Shown here piece by piece: positions 1 through 12,849 of a stretch of 64,000 bases of DNA (positions are counted from its first letter, which is position 1; each line of letters begins with the position of its first letter). Below the pieces are notes generated by a model. It did not search any database and was not told the origin of the DNA. It saw only the letters and a program-made list of their open reading frames with translations. The DNA is from Omphiscola glabra (lineage: Eukaryota; Mollusca; Gastropoda; Lymnaeidae): contig OZ024808.1 in the NCBI GenBank assembly GCA_964017045.1, forward strand, positions 12,244,284 to 12,308,283, given 5' to 3'. A program made the translations under genes and the position numbers.

Positions 1-276
1 AACAACAGATGTTGAAGCCTCACAATTTTTGACAGTGTCCCCGAAGGATTCTTTGCCCAGAGTCCAGTTCCCGTAACATTGACTCAGGGCAATTAATCCA
101 CACGACATGAAATCATGAGTCAGAGACTCTGTCATTTGTAAACCCAACAACCCAAGATCAAGCAACGATGCCAGCTTTTTGTAAGTGATCAGCTCATTAC
201 GTTTAAATGCATGCCAGGTATTCAATGCCAGTGGTTCCCTAAATAAATTGTGACATTTCATGCATCTAATTCCATT
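1..276 (-). CDS. Candidate internal coding exon, continuing past the left edge
   Basis: The minus strand shows a good splice acceptor (AATCACATTTTCAG) directly before position 276. It is followed by 92 codons without a stop that run off the window at position 1. The peptide starts NGIRCMKCHNLFREPLALNT and has a CxxC pair (residues 5 and 8) and a Leu-rich stretch (residues 36-46). The other two frames stop soon after the acceptor. The exon must therefore be entered in phase 0, whereas exon 5 of the minus-strand gene at 10427 ends in phase 1. Either an exon between 277 and 10426 was missed, or this belongs to another gene or to an old repeat. The frame also stays open for a few codons upstream of the acceptor, so a transposon origin is not excluded. 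No family recognised. Confidence 0.4.
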
Positions 277-969
277 CTGAAAATGTGATTCATATTAATG
301 CTTAAGATGCTAATGCGCATTTTCTAATTTTTTAACAGTCAAATTCTTTCCACCTTATTATTTTTTCTAAACACCAGGCACCGGCAATTGGGACAACACT
401 TACAACTTTTGAGAGCCCCTTTCCTTGAAGGAAAAATAAAAAGAAACTTAAAAAATAAATAAAACAACATATTTGATATATTTTTATGAAGGGAAGGGTT
501 AATTCTGGAAGGAGAGCTGAAAGGAATGAGGTATCCCATTGAGTTGATCAAGGTTAAGGAACAAAGACGGATGGGAAAGTGCAGGCAAGATCCCGAAACA
601 TGGGACATGACAATGTTTACTTTATCTGGCAATGTTTACTTTATCTGGCTTAACAAAGAAACTCTCAGTGACAAAATCTCTTTAAATTTAAACACTTTAA
701 AAAAAAAGTGTCATAAATCATTCTCTTGAAATCTCAGAGAGTAATCAATCTTGTGCCAGTTGGGAAGTGGGGTCAAGGTTACGTTTGGTACACAAAGCCT
801 CTCGTTGATACAGTGAGATGTGAATACATCTGGGTGAATGCTGCCTTTATAAAATGGAGCAATTGCAAGATTAAAGAACAAAATAAACCCAGTGCAAAGA
901 TCACTTGTACTTTACAGAAATCAGATTTATTTTTGTGTTGCACATACAAGAATATTTAAAGTAATAGGA
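277..969. other. Non-coding stretch, no feature recognised
   Basis: AT-rich single-copy sequence, probably intronic if the exon at 276-1 is real. Short reading frames on both strands show no protein-like composition. A direct duplication of about 20 bp (ATGTTTACTTTATCTGGC) lies at about 612-650. Confidence 0.4.
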
Positions 970-1196
970 TTAATGGGGGTTTTTATTATTAGAAGTAGTA
1001 GAATTCTTATTGCAGTTCCGAATATTATTACAATTATCATTGCTATTACAATTATTATTATTATTATTATTAGAAGCAGTAGAATTATTATTGCAATTTC
1101 TATTATTTTTCCTATTATCATTGTTATTACTGTTATCATGGCTATTATAATTATTATTATTGTTCTTCTTCCATTTCTTCTTCTCATTATAATTAT
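970..1196. repeat. Degenerate (ATT)n low-complexity tract
   Basis: Long runs of ATT/TTA triplets give Ile-rich frames on the plus strand and Asn- or Ile-rich frames on the minus strand. The triplet repeat explains all these frames; none is a gene. Confidence 0.9.
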
Positions 1197-1231
1197 AAGC
1201 TGGGCGGAAGTTTGCCCGACGTATATACATA

Positions 1232-1481
1232 CAGCTAGTGCTCAACTTACTACAATTCGACTTTACGACCACAATCACTACTATTAATAGAAAATTATGA
1301 TTTATAACTAATAATAAAAGAAATTTATGATATCATTTAACTTAACTATTTTTTATAACATCACTTCACATTACTGTACACACAGCACATTACTGTACAC
1401 ACAGCGTACTCAACTTACGACCAAGTCGTGTTATGACCGGTCTGTCGGAACCGATTGTGGTCGTATGTCGAGCACTAGCTG
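1232..1481 (-). mobile_element. Pogo/Tigger-like MITE, copy 1
   Basis: The terminal inverted repeats are CAGCTAGTGCTCAACTTAC on the left and, read from the right end, CAGCTAGTGCTCGACATACG. A TA precedes the left end, but the right flank is CA, so the TA target duplication is decayed. Internal blocks shared with the copy at 15407-15850 (CCGGTC, the GTGTGTACAGTAATGTG motif and an AT-rich core) show this copy lies in the opposite orientation. TA flanks and a CAG start fit Tc1/mariner-pogo elements. No transposase is encoded. Confidence 0.75.
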
Positions 1482-2073
1482 CAAAGAGTTTTCATGATCG
1501 TGTGGCGCCTGAGTCTTGTGGTTCACCAAACCTAACCACAAGACAGCAGGGCTGAATTGCTAAAGAACGCATCAAGAAATAAGCCACCACTCAAACATTG
1601 GTTTCAAACTTGTTATTAACTGAAGGAATAAACACGGTTCACAAATGATAGGACAGTTCAATTGTTTTTTTTCAGCCAAGGTTTTTATCTTCGTTTTCTT
1701 ACAGTATATATCATATATATATATGTATATATATATATCTTATAATGTTTACATTATTGTTTTGTTATAGTTATATTGAGGCGTTAATTAAGTTTATAGC
1801 TTTACAACAATTATTTTACAGCAAGAAAAAAATAGTCATGGTCCAACACACTACTCAGCCAGAGAAAGATATACACTTAAAATTGATATATTTTGTTAAG
1901 AATTTGAATGAAAAATTTGATAAACAAAAATTATTTCAGGTTATGATACATATACATATGTACATATATATAATTTTTTTCTTTGCCTTCACATGTATCC
2001 ACATCATATAATGTTTCCATTCCCTCCACGATTACTTGATACAATTAATAACAAGTTAGGTTTCTCCAGCTAC
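1482..2073. other. AT-rich spacer before the 58-bp array
   Basis: Contains an (AT)n microsatellite at about 1706-1740 and otherwise unremarkable AT-rich sequence. An 88-codon frame at 1745-2011 has no recognisable similarity and a composition typical of AT-rich DNA. Confidence 0.5.
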
Positions 2074-5000
2074 GCTCTTACTTTAAACTAACAAGCTGTC
2101 TTTGTATCTAGAGCCCATCTTAACTGCTGGCGCTCTTACTTTAAACTAACAAGCTGTCTTTGTATCTAGAGCCCATCTTAACTGCTGGCGCTCTTACTTT
2201 AAACTAACAAGCTGTCTTTGTATATAGAGGCCATCTTAACTGCTGGCGCTCTTACTTTAAACTAACAAGCTGTCTTTGTATCTAGAGCCCATCTTAACTG
2301 CTGACGCTCTTACTTTAAACTAACAAGCTGTCTTTGTATATAGAGGCCATCTTAACTGCTAGCGCTCTTACTTTAAACTAACAAGCTGTCTTTGTATCTA
2401 GAGGCCATCTTAACTGCTGGCGCTCTTACTTTAAACTAACAAGCTGTCTTTGTATCTAGAGCCCATCTTAACTGCTGACGCTCTTACTTTAAACTAACAA
2501 GCTGTCTTTGTATCTAGAGGCCATCTTAACTGCTGACGCTCTTACTTTAAACTAACAAGCTGTCTTTGTATCTAGAGGCCATCTTAACTGCTGACGCTCT
2601 TACTTTAAACTAACAAGCAGTCTTTGTATCTAGAGCCCATCTTAACTGCTGACGCTCTTACTTTAAACTAACAAGCTGTCTTTGTATCTAGAGGCCATCT
2701 TAACTGCTGACGCTCTTACTTTAAACTAACAAGCTGTCTTTGTATCTAGAGGCCATCTTAACTGCTGGCGCTCTTACTTTAAACTAACAAGCTGTCTTTG
2801 TATCTAGAGCCCATCTTAACTGCTGGCGCTCTTACTTTAAACTAACAAGCTGTCTTTGTATCTAGAGCCCATCTTAACTGCTGGCGCTCTTACTTTAAAC
2901 TAACAAGCTGTCTTTGTATCTAGAGCCCATCTTAACTGCTGACGCTCTTACTTTAAACTAACAAGCTGTCTTTGTATCTAGAGGCCATCTTAACTGCTGA
3001 CGCTCTTACTTTAAACTAACAAGCTGTCATTGTATCTAGAGGCCATCTTAACTGCTGACGCTATTACTTTAAACTAAAAAGCTGTCTTTTTATCTAGAGG
3101 CCATCTTAACTGCTGACGCTCTTACTTTAAACTAAAAAGCTGTCTTTGTATATAGAGGCCATCTTAACTGCTGACGCTCTTACTTTAAACTAACAGGCTG
3201 TCTTTGTATCTAGAGGCCATCTTAACTGCTGACGCTCTTACTTTAAACTAACAAGCTGTCTTTGTATCTAGAGCCCATCTTAACTGCTGACGCTCTTACT
3301 TTAAACTAACAAGCAGTCTTTGTATCTAGAGCCCATCTTAACTGCTGACGCTCTTACTTTAAACTAACAAGCTGTCTTTGTATCTAGAGGCCATCTTAAC
3401 TGCTGACGCTCTTACTTTAAACTAACAAGCTGTCTTTGTATCTAGAGGCCATCTTAACTGCTGACGCTCTTACTTTAAACTAACAAGCTGTCTTTGTATC
3501 TAGAGGCCATCTTAACTGCTGACGCTCTTACTTTAAACTAACAAGCTGTCTTTGTATCTAGAGCCCATCTTAACTGCTGACGCTCTTACTTTAAACTAAC
3601 AAGCTGTCTTTGTATCTAGAGGCCATCTTAACTGCTGACGCTCTTACTTTAAACTAACAAGCAGTCTTTGTATCTAGAGCCCATCTTAACTGCTGACGCT
3701 CTTACTTTAAACTAACAAGCTGTCTTTGTATCTAGAGGCCATCTTAACTGCTGACGCTCTTACTTTAAACTAACAAGCTGTCTTTGTATCTAGAGGCCAT
3801 CTTAACTGCTGGCGCTCTTACTTTAAACTAACAAGCTGTCTTTGTATCTAGAGCCCATCTTAACTGCTGGCGCTCTTACTTTAAACTAACAAGCTGTCTT
3901 TGTATCTAGAGCCCATCTTAACTGCTGGCGCTCTTACTTTAAACTAACAAGCTGTCTTTGTATCTAGAGCCCATCTTAACTGCTGACGCTCTTACTTTAA
4001 ACTAACAAGCTGTCTTTGTATCTAGAGGCCATCTTAACTGCTGACGCTCTTACTTTAAACTAACAAGCTGTCATTGTATATAGAGGCCATCTTAACTGCT
4101 GACGCTCTTACTTTAAACTAACAGGCTGTCTTTGTATCTAGAGGCCATCTTAACTGCTGACGCTCTTACTTTAAACTAACAAGCTGTCTTTGTATCTAGA
4201 GCCCATCTTAACTGCTGACGCTCTTACTTTAAACTAACAAGCAGTCTTTGTATCTAGAGCCCATCTTAACTGCTGACGCTCTTACTTTAAACTAACAAGC
4301 TGTCTTTGTATCTAGAGGCCATCTTAACTGCTGACGCTCTTACTTTAAACTAACAAGCTGTCTTTGTATCTAGAGGCCATCTTAACTGCTGACGCTCTTA
4401 CTTTAAACTAACAAGCTGTCTTTGTATCTAGAGGCCATCTTAACTGCTGACGCTCTTACTTTAAACTAACAAGCTGTCTTTGTATCTAGAGCCCATCTTA
4501 ACTGCTGACGCTCTTACTTTAAACTAACAAGCTGTCTTTGTATCTAGAGGCCATCTTAACTGCTGACGCTCTTACTTTAAACTAACAAGCTGTCTTTGTA
4601 TCTAGAGGCCATCTTAACTGCTGGCGCTCTTACTTTAAACTAACAAGCTGTCTTTGTATCTAGAGCCCATCTTAACTGCTGGCGCTCTTACTTTAAACTA
4701 ACAAGCTGTCTTTGTATCTAGAGCCCATCTTAACTGCTGGCGCTCTTACTTTAAACTAAAAAGCTGTCTTTGTATCTAGAGCCCATCTTAACTGCTGACG
4801 CTCTTACTTTAAACTAACAAGCTGTCTTTGTATCTAGAGGCCATCTTAACTGCTGACGCTCTTACTTTAAACTAACAAGCTGTCATTGTATCTAGAGGCC
4901 ATCTTAACTGCTGACGCTATTACTTTAAACTAAAAAGCTGTCTTTGTATCTAGAGGCCATCTTAACTGCTGACGCTCTTACTTTAAACTAAAAAGCTGTC

Positions 5001-8000
5001 TTTGTATCTAGAGGCCATCTTAACTGCTGACGCTCTTACTTTAAACTAACAGGCTGTCTTTGTATCTAGAGGCCATCTTAACTGCTGACGCTCTTACTTT
5101 AAACTAACAAGCTGTCTTTGTATCTAGAGCCCATCTTAACTGCTGACGCTCTTACTTTAAACTAACAAGCAGTCTTTGTATCTAGAGCCCATCTTAACTG
5201 CTGACGCTCTTACTTTAAACTAACAAGCTGTCTTTGTATCTAGAGGCCATCTTAACTGCTGACGCTCTTACTTTAAACTAACAAGCTGTCTTTGTATCTA
5301 GAGGCCATCTTAACTGCTGGCGCTCTTACTTTAAACTAACAAGCTGTCTTTGTATATAGAGCCCATCTTAACTGCTGACGCTCTTACTTTAAACTAACAA
5401 GCTGTCTTTGTATCTAGAGGCCATCTTAACTGCTGACGCTCTTACTTTAAACTAACAAGCTGTCTTTGTATCTAGAGGCCATCTTAACTGCTGACGCTCT
5501 TACTTTAAACTAACAAGCTGTCTTTGTATCTAGAGGCCATCTTAACTGCTGACGCTCTTACTTTAAACTAACAAGCAGTCTTTGTATCTAGAGCCCATCT
5601 TAACTGCTGACGCTCTTACTTTAAACTAACAAGCTGTCTTTGTATCTAGAGGCCATCTTAACTGCTGACGCTCTTACTTTAAACTAACAAGCTGTCTTTG
5701 TATCTAGAGGTCATCTTAACTGCTGGCGCTCTTACTTTAAACTAACAAGCTGTCTTTGTATCTAGAGCCCATCTTAACTGCTGGCGCTCTTACTTTAAAC
5801 TAACAAGCTGTCTTTGTATCTAGAGCCCATCTTAACTGCTGACGCTATTACTTTAAACTAAAAAGCTGTCTTTGTATCTAGAGGCCATCTTAACTGCTGA
5901 CGCTCTTACTTTAAACTAAAAAGCTGTCATTGTATCTAGAGGCCATCTTAACTGCTGACGCTATTACTTTAAACTAAAAAGCTGTCTTTGTATCTAGAGG
6001 CCATCTTAACTGCTGACGCTCTTACTTTAAACTAACAAGCTGTCTTTGTATATAGAGGCCATCTTAACTGCTGACGCTCTTACTTTAAACTAACAGGCTG
6101 TCTTTGTATCTAGAGGCCATCTTAACTGCTGACGCTCTTACTTTAAACTAACAAGCTGTCTTTGTATCTAGAGCCCATCTTAACTGCTCACGCTCTTACT
6201 TTAAACTAAAAAGCTGTCTTTGTATATAGAGGCCATCTTAACTGCTGACGCTCTTACTTTAAACTAACAGGCTGTCTTTGTATCTAGAGGCCATCTTAAC
6301 TGCTGACGCTCTTACTTTAAACTAACAAGCTGTCTTTGTATCTAGAGCCCATCTTAACTGCTCACGCTCTTACTTTAAACTAACAAGCAGTCTTTGTATC
6401 TAGAGCCCATCTTAACTGCTGACGCTCTTACTTTAAACTAACAAGCTGTCTTTGTATCTAGAGGCCATCTTAACTGCTGACGCTCTTACTTTAAACTAAC
6501 AAGCTGTCTTTGTATCTAGAGGCCATCTTAACTGCTGACGCTCTTACTTTAAACTAACAAGCTGTCTTTGTATCTAGAGCCCATCTTAACTGCTGGCGCT
6601 CTTACTTTAAACTAAAAAGCTGTCTTTGTATCTAGAGCCCATCTTAACTGCTGACGCTCTTACTTTAAACTAACAAGCTGTCTTTGTATCTAGAGGCCAT
6701 CTTAACTGCTGACGCTCTTACTTTAAACTAACAAGCTGTCATTGTATCTAGAGGCCATCTTAACTGCTGACGCTATTACTTTAAACTAAAAAGCTGTCTT
6801 TGTATCTAGAGGCCATCTTAACTGCTGACGCTCTTACTTTAAACTAAAAAGCTGTCTTTGTATCTAGAGGCCATCTTAACTGCTGACGCTCTTACTTTAA
6901 ACTAACAGGCTGTCTTTGTATCTAGAGGCCATCTTAACTGCTGACGCTCTTACTTTAAACTAACAAGCTGTCTTTGTATCTAGAGCCCATCTTAACTGCT
7001 GACGCTCTTACTTTAAACTAACAAGCAGTCTTTGTATCTAGAGCCCATCTTAACTGCTGACGCTCTTACTTTAAACTAACAAGCTGTCTTTGTATCTAGA
7101 GGCCATCTTAACTGCTGACGCTCTTACTTTAAACTAACAGGCTGTCTTTGTATCTAGAGGCCATCTTAACTGCTGACGCTCTTACTTTAAACTAACAAGC
7201 TGTCTTTGTATCTAGAGCCCATCTTAACTGCTGACGCTCTTACTTTAAACTAACAAGCAGTCTTTGTATCTAGAGCCCATCTTAACTGCTGACGCTCTTA
7301 CTTTAAACTAACAAGCTGTCTTTGTATCTAGAGGCCATCTTAACTGCTGACGCTCTTACTTTAAACTAACAAGCTGTCTTTGTATCTAGAGGCCATCTTA
7401 ACTGCTGACGCTCTTACTTTAAACTAACAAGCTGTCTTTGTATCTAGAGGCCATCTTAACTGCTGACGCTCTTACTTTAAACTAACAAGCTGTCTTTGTA
7501 TCTAGAGCCCATCTTAACTGCTGACGCTCTTACTTTAAACTAACAAGCTGTCTTTGTATCTAGAGGCCATCTTAACTGCTGACGCTCTTACTTTAAACTA
7601 ACAAGCTGTCTTTGTATCTAGAGGCCATCTTAACTGCTGGCGCTCTTACTTTAAACTAACAAGCTGTCTTTGTATCTAGAGCCCATCTTAACTGCTGGCG
7701 CTCTTACTTTAAACTAACAAGCTGTCTTTGTATCTAGAGCCCATCTTAACTGCTGGCGCTCTTACTTTAAACTAAAAAGCTGTCTTTGTATCTAGAGCCC
7801 ATCTTAACTGCTGACGCTCTTACTTTAAACTAACAAGCTGTCTTTGTATCTAGAGGCCATCTTAACTGCTGACGCTCTTACTTTAAACTAACAAGCTGTC
7901 ATTGTATCTAGAGGCCATCTTAACTGCTGACGCTATTACTTTAAACTAAAAAGCTGTCTTTGTATCTAGAGGCCATCTTAACTGCTGACGCTCTTACTTT

Positions 8001-10019
8001 AAACTAAAAAGCTGTCTTTGTATCTAGAGGCCATCTTAACTGCTGACGCTCTTACTTTAAACTAACAGGCTGTCTTTGTATCTAGAGGCCATCTTAACTG
8101 CTGACGCTCTTACTTTAAACTAACAAGCTGTCTTTGTATCTAGAGCCCATCTTAACTGCTGACGCTCTTACTTTAAACTAACAAGCAGTCTTTGTATCTA
8201 GAGCCCATCTTAACTGCTGACGCTCTTACTTTAAACTAACAAGCTGTCTTTGTATCTAGAGGCCATCTTAACTGCTGACGCTCTTACTTTAAACTAACAA
8301 GCTGTCTTTGTATCTAGAGGCCATCTTAACTGCTGGCGCTCTTACTTTAAACTAACAAGCTGTCTTTGTATATAGAGCCCATCTTAACTGCTGACGCTCT
8401 TACTTTAAACTAACAAGCTGTCTTTGTATCTAGAGGCCATCTTAACTGCTGACGCTCTTACTTTAAACTAACAAGCTGTCTTTGTATCTAGAGGCCATCT
8501 TAACTGCTGACGCTCTTACTTTAAACTAACAAGCTGTCTTTGTATCTAGAGGCCATCTTAACTGCTGACGCTCTTACTTTAAACTAACAAGCAGTCTTTG
8601 TATCTAGAGCCCATCTTAACTGCTGACGCTCTTACTTTAAACTAACAAGCTGTCTTTGTATCTAGAGGCCATCTTAACTGCTGACGCTCTTACTTTAAAC
8701 TAACAAGCTGTCTTTGTATCTAGAGGTCATCTTAACTGCTGGCGCTCTTACTTTAAACTAACAAGCTGTCTTTGTATCTAGAGCCCATCTTACCTGCTGG
8801 CGCTCTTACTTTAAACTAACAAGCTGTCTTTGTATCTAGAGCCCATCTTAACTGCTGGCGCTCTTACTTTAAACTAACAAGCTGTCTTTGTATCTAGAGC
8901 CCATCTTAACTGCTGACGCTCTTACTTTAAACTAACAAGCTGTCTTTGTATCTAGAGGCCATCTTAACTGCTGACGCTCTTACTTTAAACTAACAAGCTG
9001 TCATTGTATCTAGAGGCCATCTTAACTGCTGACGCTATTACTTTAAACTAAAAAGCTGTCTTTGTATCTAGAGGCCATCTTAACTGCTGACGCTCTTACT
9101 TTAAACTAAAAAGCTGTCTTTGTATCTAGAGGCCATCTTAACTGCTGACGCTCTTACTTTAAACTAACAGGCTGTCTTTGTATCTAGAGGCCATCTTAAC
9201 TGCTGGCGCTCTTACTTTAAACTAACAAGCTGTCTTTGTATATAGAGCCCATCTTAACTGCTGACGCTCTTACTTTAAACTAACAAGCTGTCTTTGTATC
9301 TAGAGGCCATCTTAACTGCTGACGCTCTTACTTTAAACTAACAAGCTGTCTTTGTATCTAGAGGCCATCTTAACTGCTGACGCTCTTACTTTAAACTAAC
9401 AAGCTGTCTTTGTATATAGAGCCCATCTTAACTGCTGACGCTCTTACTTTAAACTAACAAGCTGTCTTTGTATCTAGAGGCCATCTTAACTGCTGGCGCT
9501 CTTACTTTAAACTAACAGGCTGTCTTTGTATCTAGAGGCCATCTTAACTGCTGGCGCTCTTACTTTAAACTAACAAGCTGTCTTTGTATCTAGAGGCCAT
9601 CTTAACTGCTGACGCTCTTACTTTAAACTAACAATCTGTCTTTGTATCTAGAGCCCATCTTAACTGCTAACGCTCTTACTTTAAACTAACAGGCTGTCTT
9701 TGTATATAGAGCCCATCTTAACTGCTGGCGCTCTTACTTTAAACTAACAAGCTGTCTTTGTATCTAGAGCCCATCTTAACTGCTGACGCTCTTACTTTAA
9801 ACTAACAAGCTGTCTTTGTATATAGAGCCCATCTTAACTGCCGACGCTCTTACTTTAAACTAACAAGCTGTCTTTGTATCTAGAGGCCATCTTAACTGCT
9901 GACGCTCTTACTTTAAACTAACAAGCTGTCTTTGTATCTAGAGGCCATCTTAACTGCTGGCGCTCTTACTTTAAACTAACAAGCTGTCTTTGTATCTAGA
10001 GGCCATCTAAACTGCTGGC
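2074..10019. repeat. 58-bp minisatellite, 137 units, with block duplication
   Basis: The monomer begins GCTCTTACTTTAAACTAACA, has TCTAGA in the middle and ends near TTAACTGCTGGC. The first monomer starts at 2074 and the last at 9962, a distance of 7,888 bp, or exactly 136 periods; no net insertion or deletion has accumulated. Units differ at a few diagnostic sites: GCTGTC/GCAGTC, GGCC/GCCC, CTGGCG/CTGACG, TCTAGA/TATAGA, CTAACA/CTAAAA and AACAAG/AACAGG. GCAGTC units occur at 2617, 3313, 3661, 4241, 5169, 5575, 6387, 7025, 7257, 8185 and 8591, always whole multiples of 58 apart. Rare variants recur 3,016 bp (52 units) apart. Stops in all frames; not coding. Confidence 0.98.
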
Positions 10020-10056
10020 GCCTGGCCTTGTTTAACCTTAGGTCAAGCACTTGGGT

Positions 10057-10105
10057 ACAGGATGAGGAACTGTATTAAAGGGTTGAGGCAGGTTGAGAAC
10101 CACTG
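10057..10105 (+). mobile_element. SPIN-like hAT element, 3' end fragment
   Basis: The sequence ATGAGGAACTGTATTAAAGG, followed by GGTTGAGAACCACTG, matches the 3' end of the SPIN-type elements at 38764 and 39453. Only the terminal ~50 bp remain. The 5' part is missing, and the piece sits about 37 bp beyond the last unit of the 58-bp array. Confidence 0.75.
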
Positions 10106-10426
10106 CTCTCTGCATGCTGGATAATTGTTTAATCATGCTACACATTAATCAAAGGTATTCAATCAAGCAAAGGATTCAATCATGTTAAACAATGATTAAG
10201 GTTAGTTAATCAAGCAAAAGATTAATTGGTTTATAAAAGAAAGCACGGGATTAATAAGTTAATCTAATCAAGCATTGAGTAGTAAACCAGTTGAACCAAG
10301 CGCCGGGGTTAATGCAAATACTCAGGTTATTGTGAAAGTGCAATGATTATATAATCCCACGATCAAGCAAAAAAGTTAAGGCAAAAAATTGTATGCAGGT
10401 GTTTTTTTGCTGTTGTTTTTGTTTAC
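10106..10426. other. Intron sequence with degenerate AATCAAGCAAAGGATT repeats
   Basis: Lies downstream (minus strand) of exon 5. Between about 10130 and 10290, imperfect copies of AATCAAGC(A)AAGGATTAAT recur with irregular spacing. The splice donor of exon 5 (CTCG|GTAAAC) is at its right border. Confidence 0.6.
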
Positions 10427-10645
10427 CGAGAAAGACACTATCGTCCGGTGACTCTGGGTTTTGGTCCAACAGCGTGAAACTAGTGCGGCCGTTGCTCTGC
10501 AAGGAGCTCCGCCTGGCCACCATTTTCTGGTGTCTGTCCGTGTCGTCTGAGCCCTTGCGCTTGCCGGACTTCAGCTCCTTTCTGCGGATGCTCAGCGGCT
10601 TGAGCTTGAAGGACTTGGTGTGCCTGGGAGACACGGGGCCAGCCT
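10427..10645 (-). CDS. Exon 5 of unidentified Ser-rich protein gene
   Basis: The exon has an acceptor CATCTACCTTCTAG before position 10645 and a donor CTCG|GTAAAC at 10427. It is 219 nt, entered after a 1-nt codon remainder and left with 1 nt, so it supplies residues 218-290. It carries SPRH (residues 223-226), a strongly basic segment containing SFKLKPLSIRRKELKSGKRK (residues 229-248), then a phosphorylation-site-like ARRSSLQSNGRTS and an acidic end, NPESPDD. High GC and CpG-rich codons contrast with the AT-rich flanks, as expected for an exon. An alternative acceptor at about 10710 (GTGGATGCAG) has a weaker pyrimidine tract. The basic and Ser-rich character suggests a cytoskeletal or signalling scaffold, but that is only a guess. 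The next exon must start in phase 1 and is not seen. Confidence 0.75.
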
Positions 10646-12849
10646 CTAGAAGGTAGATGGATGTGCTCAGCATGATATGTGTGCACGGGAGTGGGATGCA
10701 ATGGCTGCATCCACAGGGAAGGCTTATTTTAATTGTGAATATGCCACGTCACCACGTCATTGCAACATTTTTGTTTTAGTAAAGTAGGGCGCAAAAATAT
10801 TTTTCAATATTTTTAGCCAAAAATAATTTGCAGGATACAAAGAAGCAAAAAATAAATTAAAATAATAATAAAGACAAATTTGAATAAAGGCTAAAAGAAA
10901 TGAAACTAAGAAAAACAAATCTACGCAAAATGAAGCAGTCCTTGTGGGACATAAGTGGGGGGCTGTCCTTGTATGACAGAGTCTGTATGTATCTGATTGT
11001 CTTTGCCATTGACATACATTTCAACCACCTGAATGGCAACATGCAGGAGTATAACATAAAGACAGATTATAAACCAAACTCTTTGTTAACAGAGAAATCA
11101 CAAAGCCAATCATGTCCAGGCTAAGATCTTTAACTGCCTTCAGATGACAAGCTCATGACTATTCTCATGCAAGGTTACACTAGGAGAAATATTACTAAGA
11201 TTAGAAGTCCTGGAAATATAACATCTCAAATTGCTAAGCTGTGAACGGACACTCTAGAAACAAACCACCTTTTGTCCCAGGAAATGTCTCCTTGTTTATA
11301 TTCATTGACCCAGGATATGTCTCCTTTTTATATTCATTGACCCAGGATATGTCTCAATAATGACATCCATTTCCTAAGATATGTCTCTGGGATCTATTTT
11401 CTCAGCTTTTCTCAGGAACTTCTTTTTGACGAATGGGGTGGAAGGTGCGGGGGGTGGTAAGATTAAGGAAGCCAACTCTGAGTGATGGGGTGATCATTCT
11501 TAAAGCATGAGATAGTGTGTCAAAACCTCTGCCGGAGAGATAGATGTATGCTGGATTGAGAAGACATATTGAGCGTCATTGAGAAGATGGACTGAACCTC
11601 ATCGAAAATAGGTATTGAACCTTAACACAGTTTCTGTGATGAATTAAGAGTGTTTGTTAGGCTGGCACCAGATCATGGCTGGTGTCTTGTTTTACTTAGT
11701 TTCTAAGTCACAGCACAGCCAAATGGTGTCAGTCTGCAATGTTTTAAAAGCTGTTATTATATTAGGATCAATTTCCCAGGGAAGTAATATTTTCCTGAAC
11801 TGTTTCAAACTTTAACTAGAAAACTGGCCAATCACCGATCACACAGTTTTTTTAAGGGGAGGATTTGGGGAAAGAATGATGTGACGATTTCAGATTTTTT
11901 TCAAGTGATGAATTCCATGAAATATTCATAACATAGAACACCCCCCCCCTTTTTTTTCAACCATCCCTTTTTTTAATCCCTGCCACCTGCCATCTCTATA
12001 TCTGCAGTTTTTCCAGTCACACCCTCGCCCCACAAAACACCCATAACAGGTTATGGCCACTGTAGGTTTAAGAAAAAATAAGATGAGGCTTTTATTGATT
12101 GATGTTTTATCCAACAAAATTATCATTCCCATGACCTCACGATCGTGTGGTTAAGCGAGAAATAAAGAATCATTGAAATACCCAATAAACTTTTCTTTTT
12201 TTTTTTGAAAATTGAAGCTGACACGCACAAAAAAGACGAAAATTCAAAAACTGTAATAAATGGAGGTGGTTTGTTGCAAGGTAAAATAAGCAATGTCTCA
12301 ATTAAATAACATCCCACTGAGAAAACACTGAATACTGGATAAAGAAAACAAACATTCCAACAGATCCGTGGATGAATTAAAGATCAGAGGACCAAATGCC
12401 CTCCATGGGGGACATTTTTGAATAAATTATTTTAACTGTGATGCAAATTGTATTATAAAAAAAAAACCTTCAGCTATGAAGGGAATACTAGTCTTGGTCA
12501 TCTCTACCAACAACTGTCCATATAAAAGATTTTTTTTTTACAATCCACATCCGAAAACCAACAAAATCATACACATGTGATTACCATGATGATGTCAACC
12601 ACAACCAAAGCTGTGCCCCAGCCATCGGTCACGGCTCTGTTCAAATGATAAGTCATTAGCTTCAAATTGTTAGTTGTTAAGATCCACACATATATAGGTG
12701 AGGTGTCCAAGCAGCACAAAAAACATACTTATTTTAATAGGATGGTGTTCAACACCAACGTATATGGAAGACAGCAATTTAGTGCAACGGTGTGACTTAA
12801 ACACTAATCCTAACACACAGAGACACGCAGCCAGCTTCTTTAGGCTTAC
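10646..12849 (-). other. Intron 4 of the minus-strand gene
   Basis: A 2.2-kb intron with GTAAGC at its 5' end (12849) and TTCTAG at its 3' end. It holds a short direct repeat of CCAGGATATGTCTCC units (about 11276-11385), poly-C/T at 11941-11960 and several A/T runs. No exon-like open stretch or transposon end recognised. Confidence 0.6.

Noticed and set aside
2074..10019. CRISPR-like or centromeric array
   Set aside because: Direct head-to-tail units without unique spacers exclude CRISPR; one interstitial 8-kb array in an apparent intron region is not evidence for a centromere.
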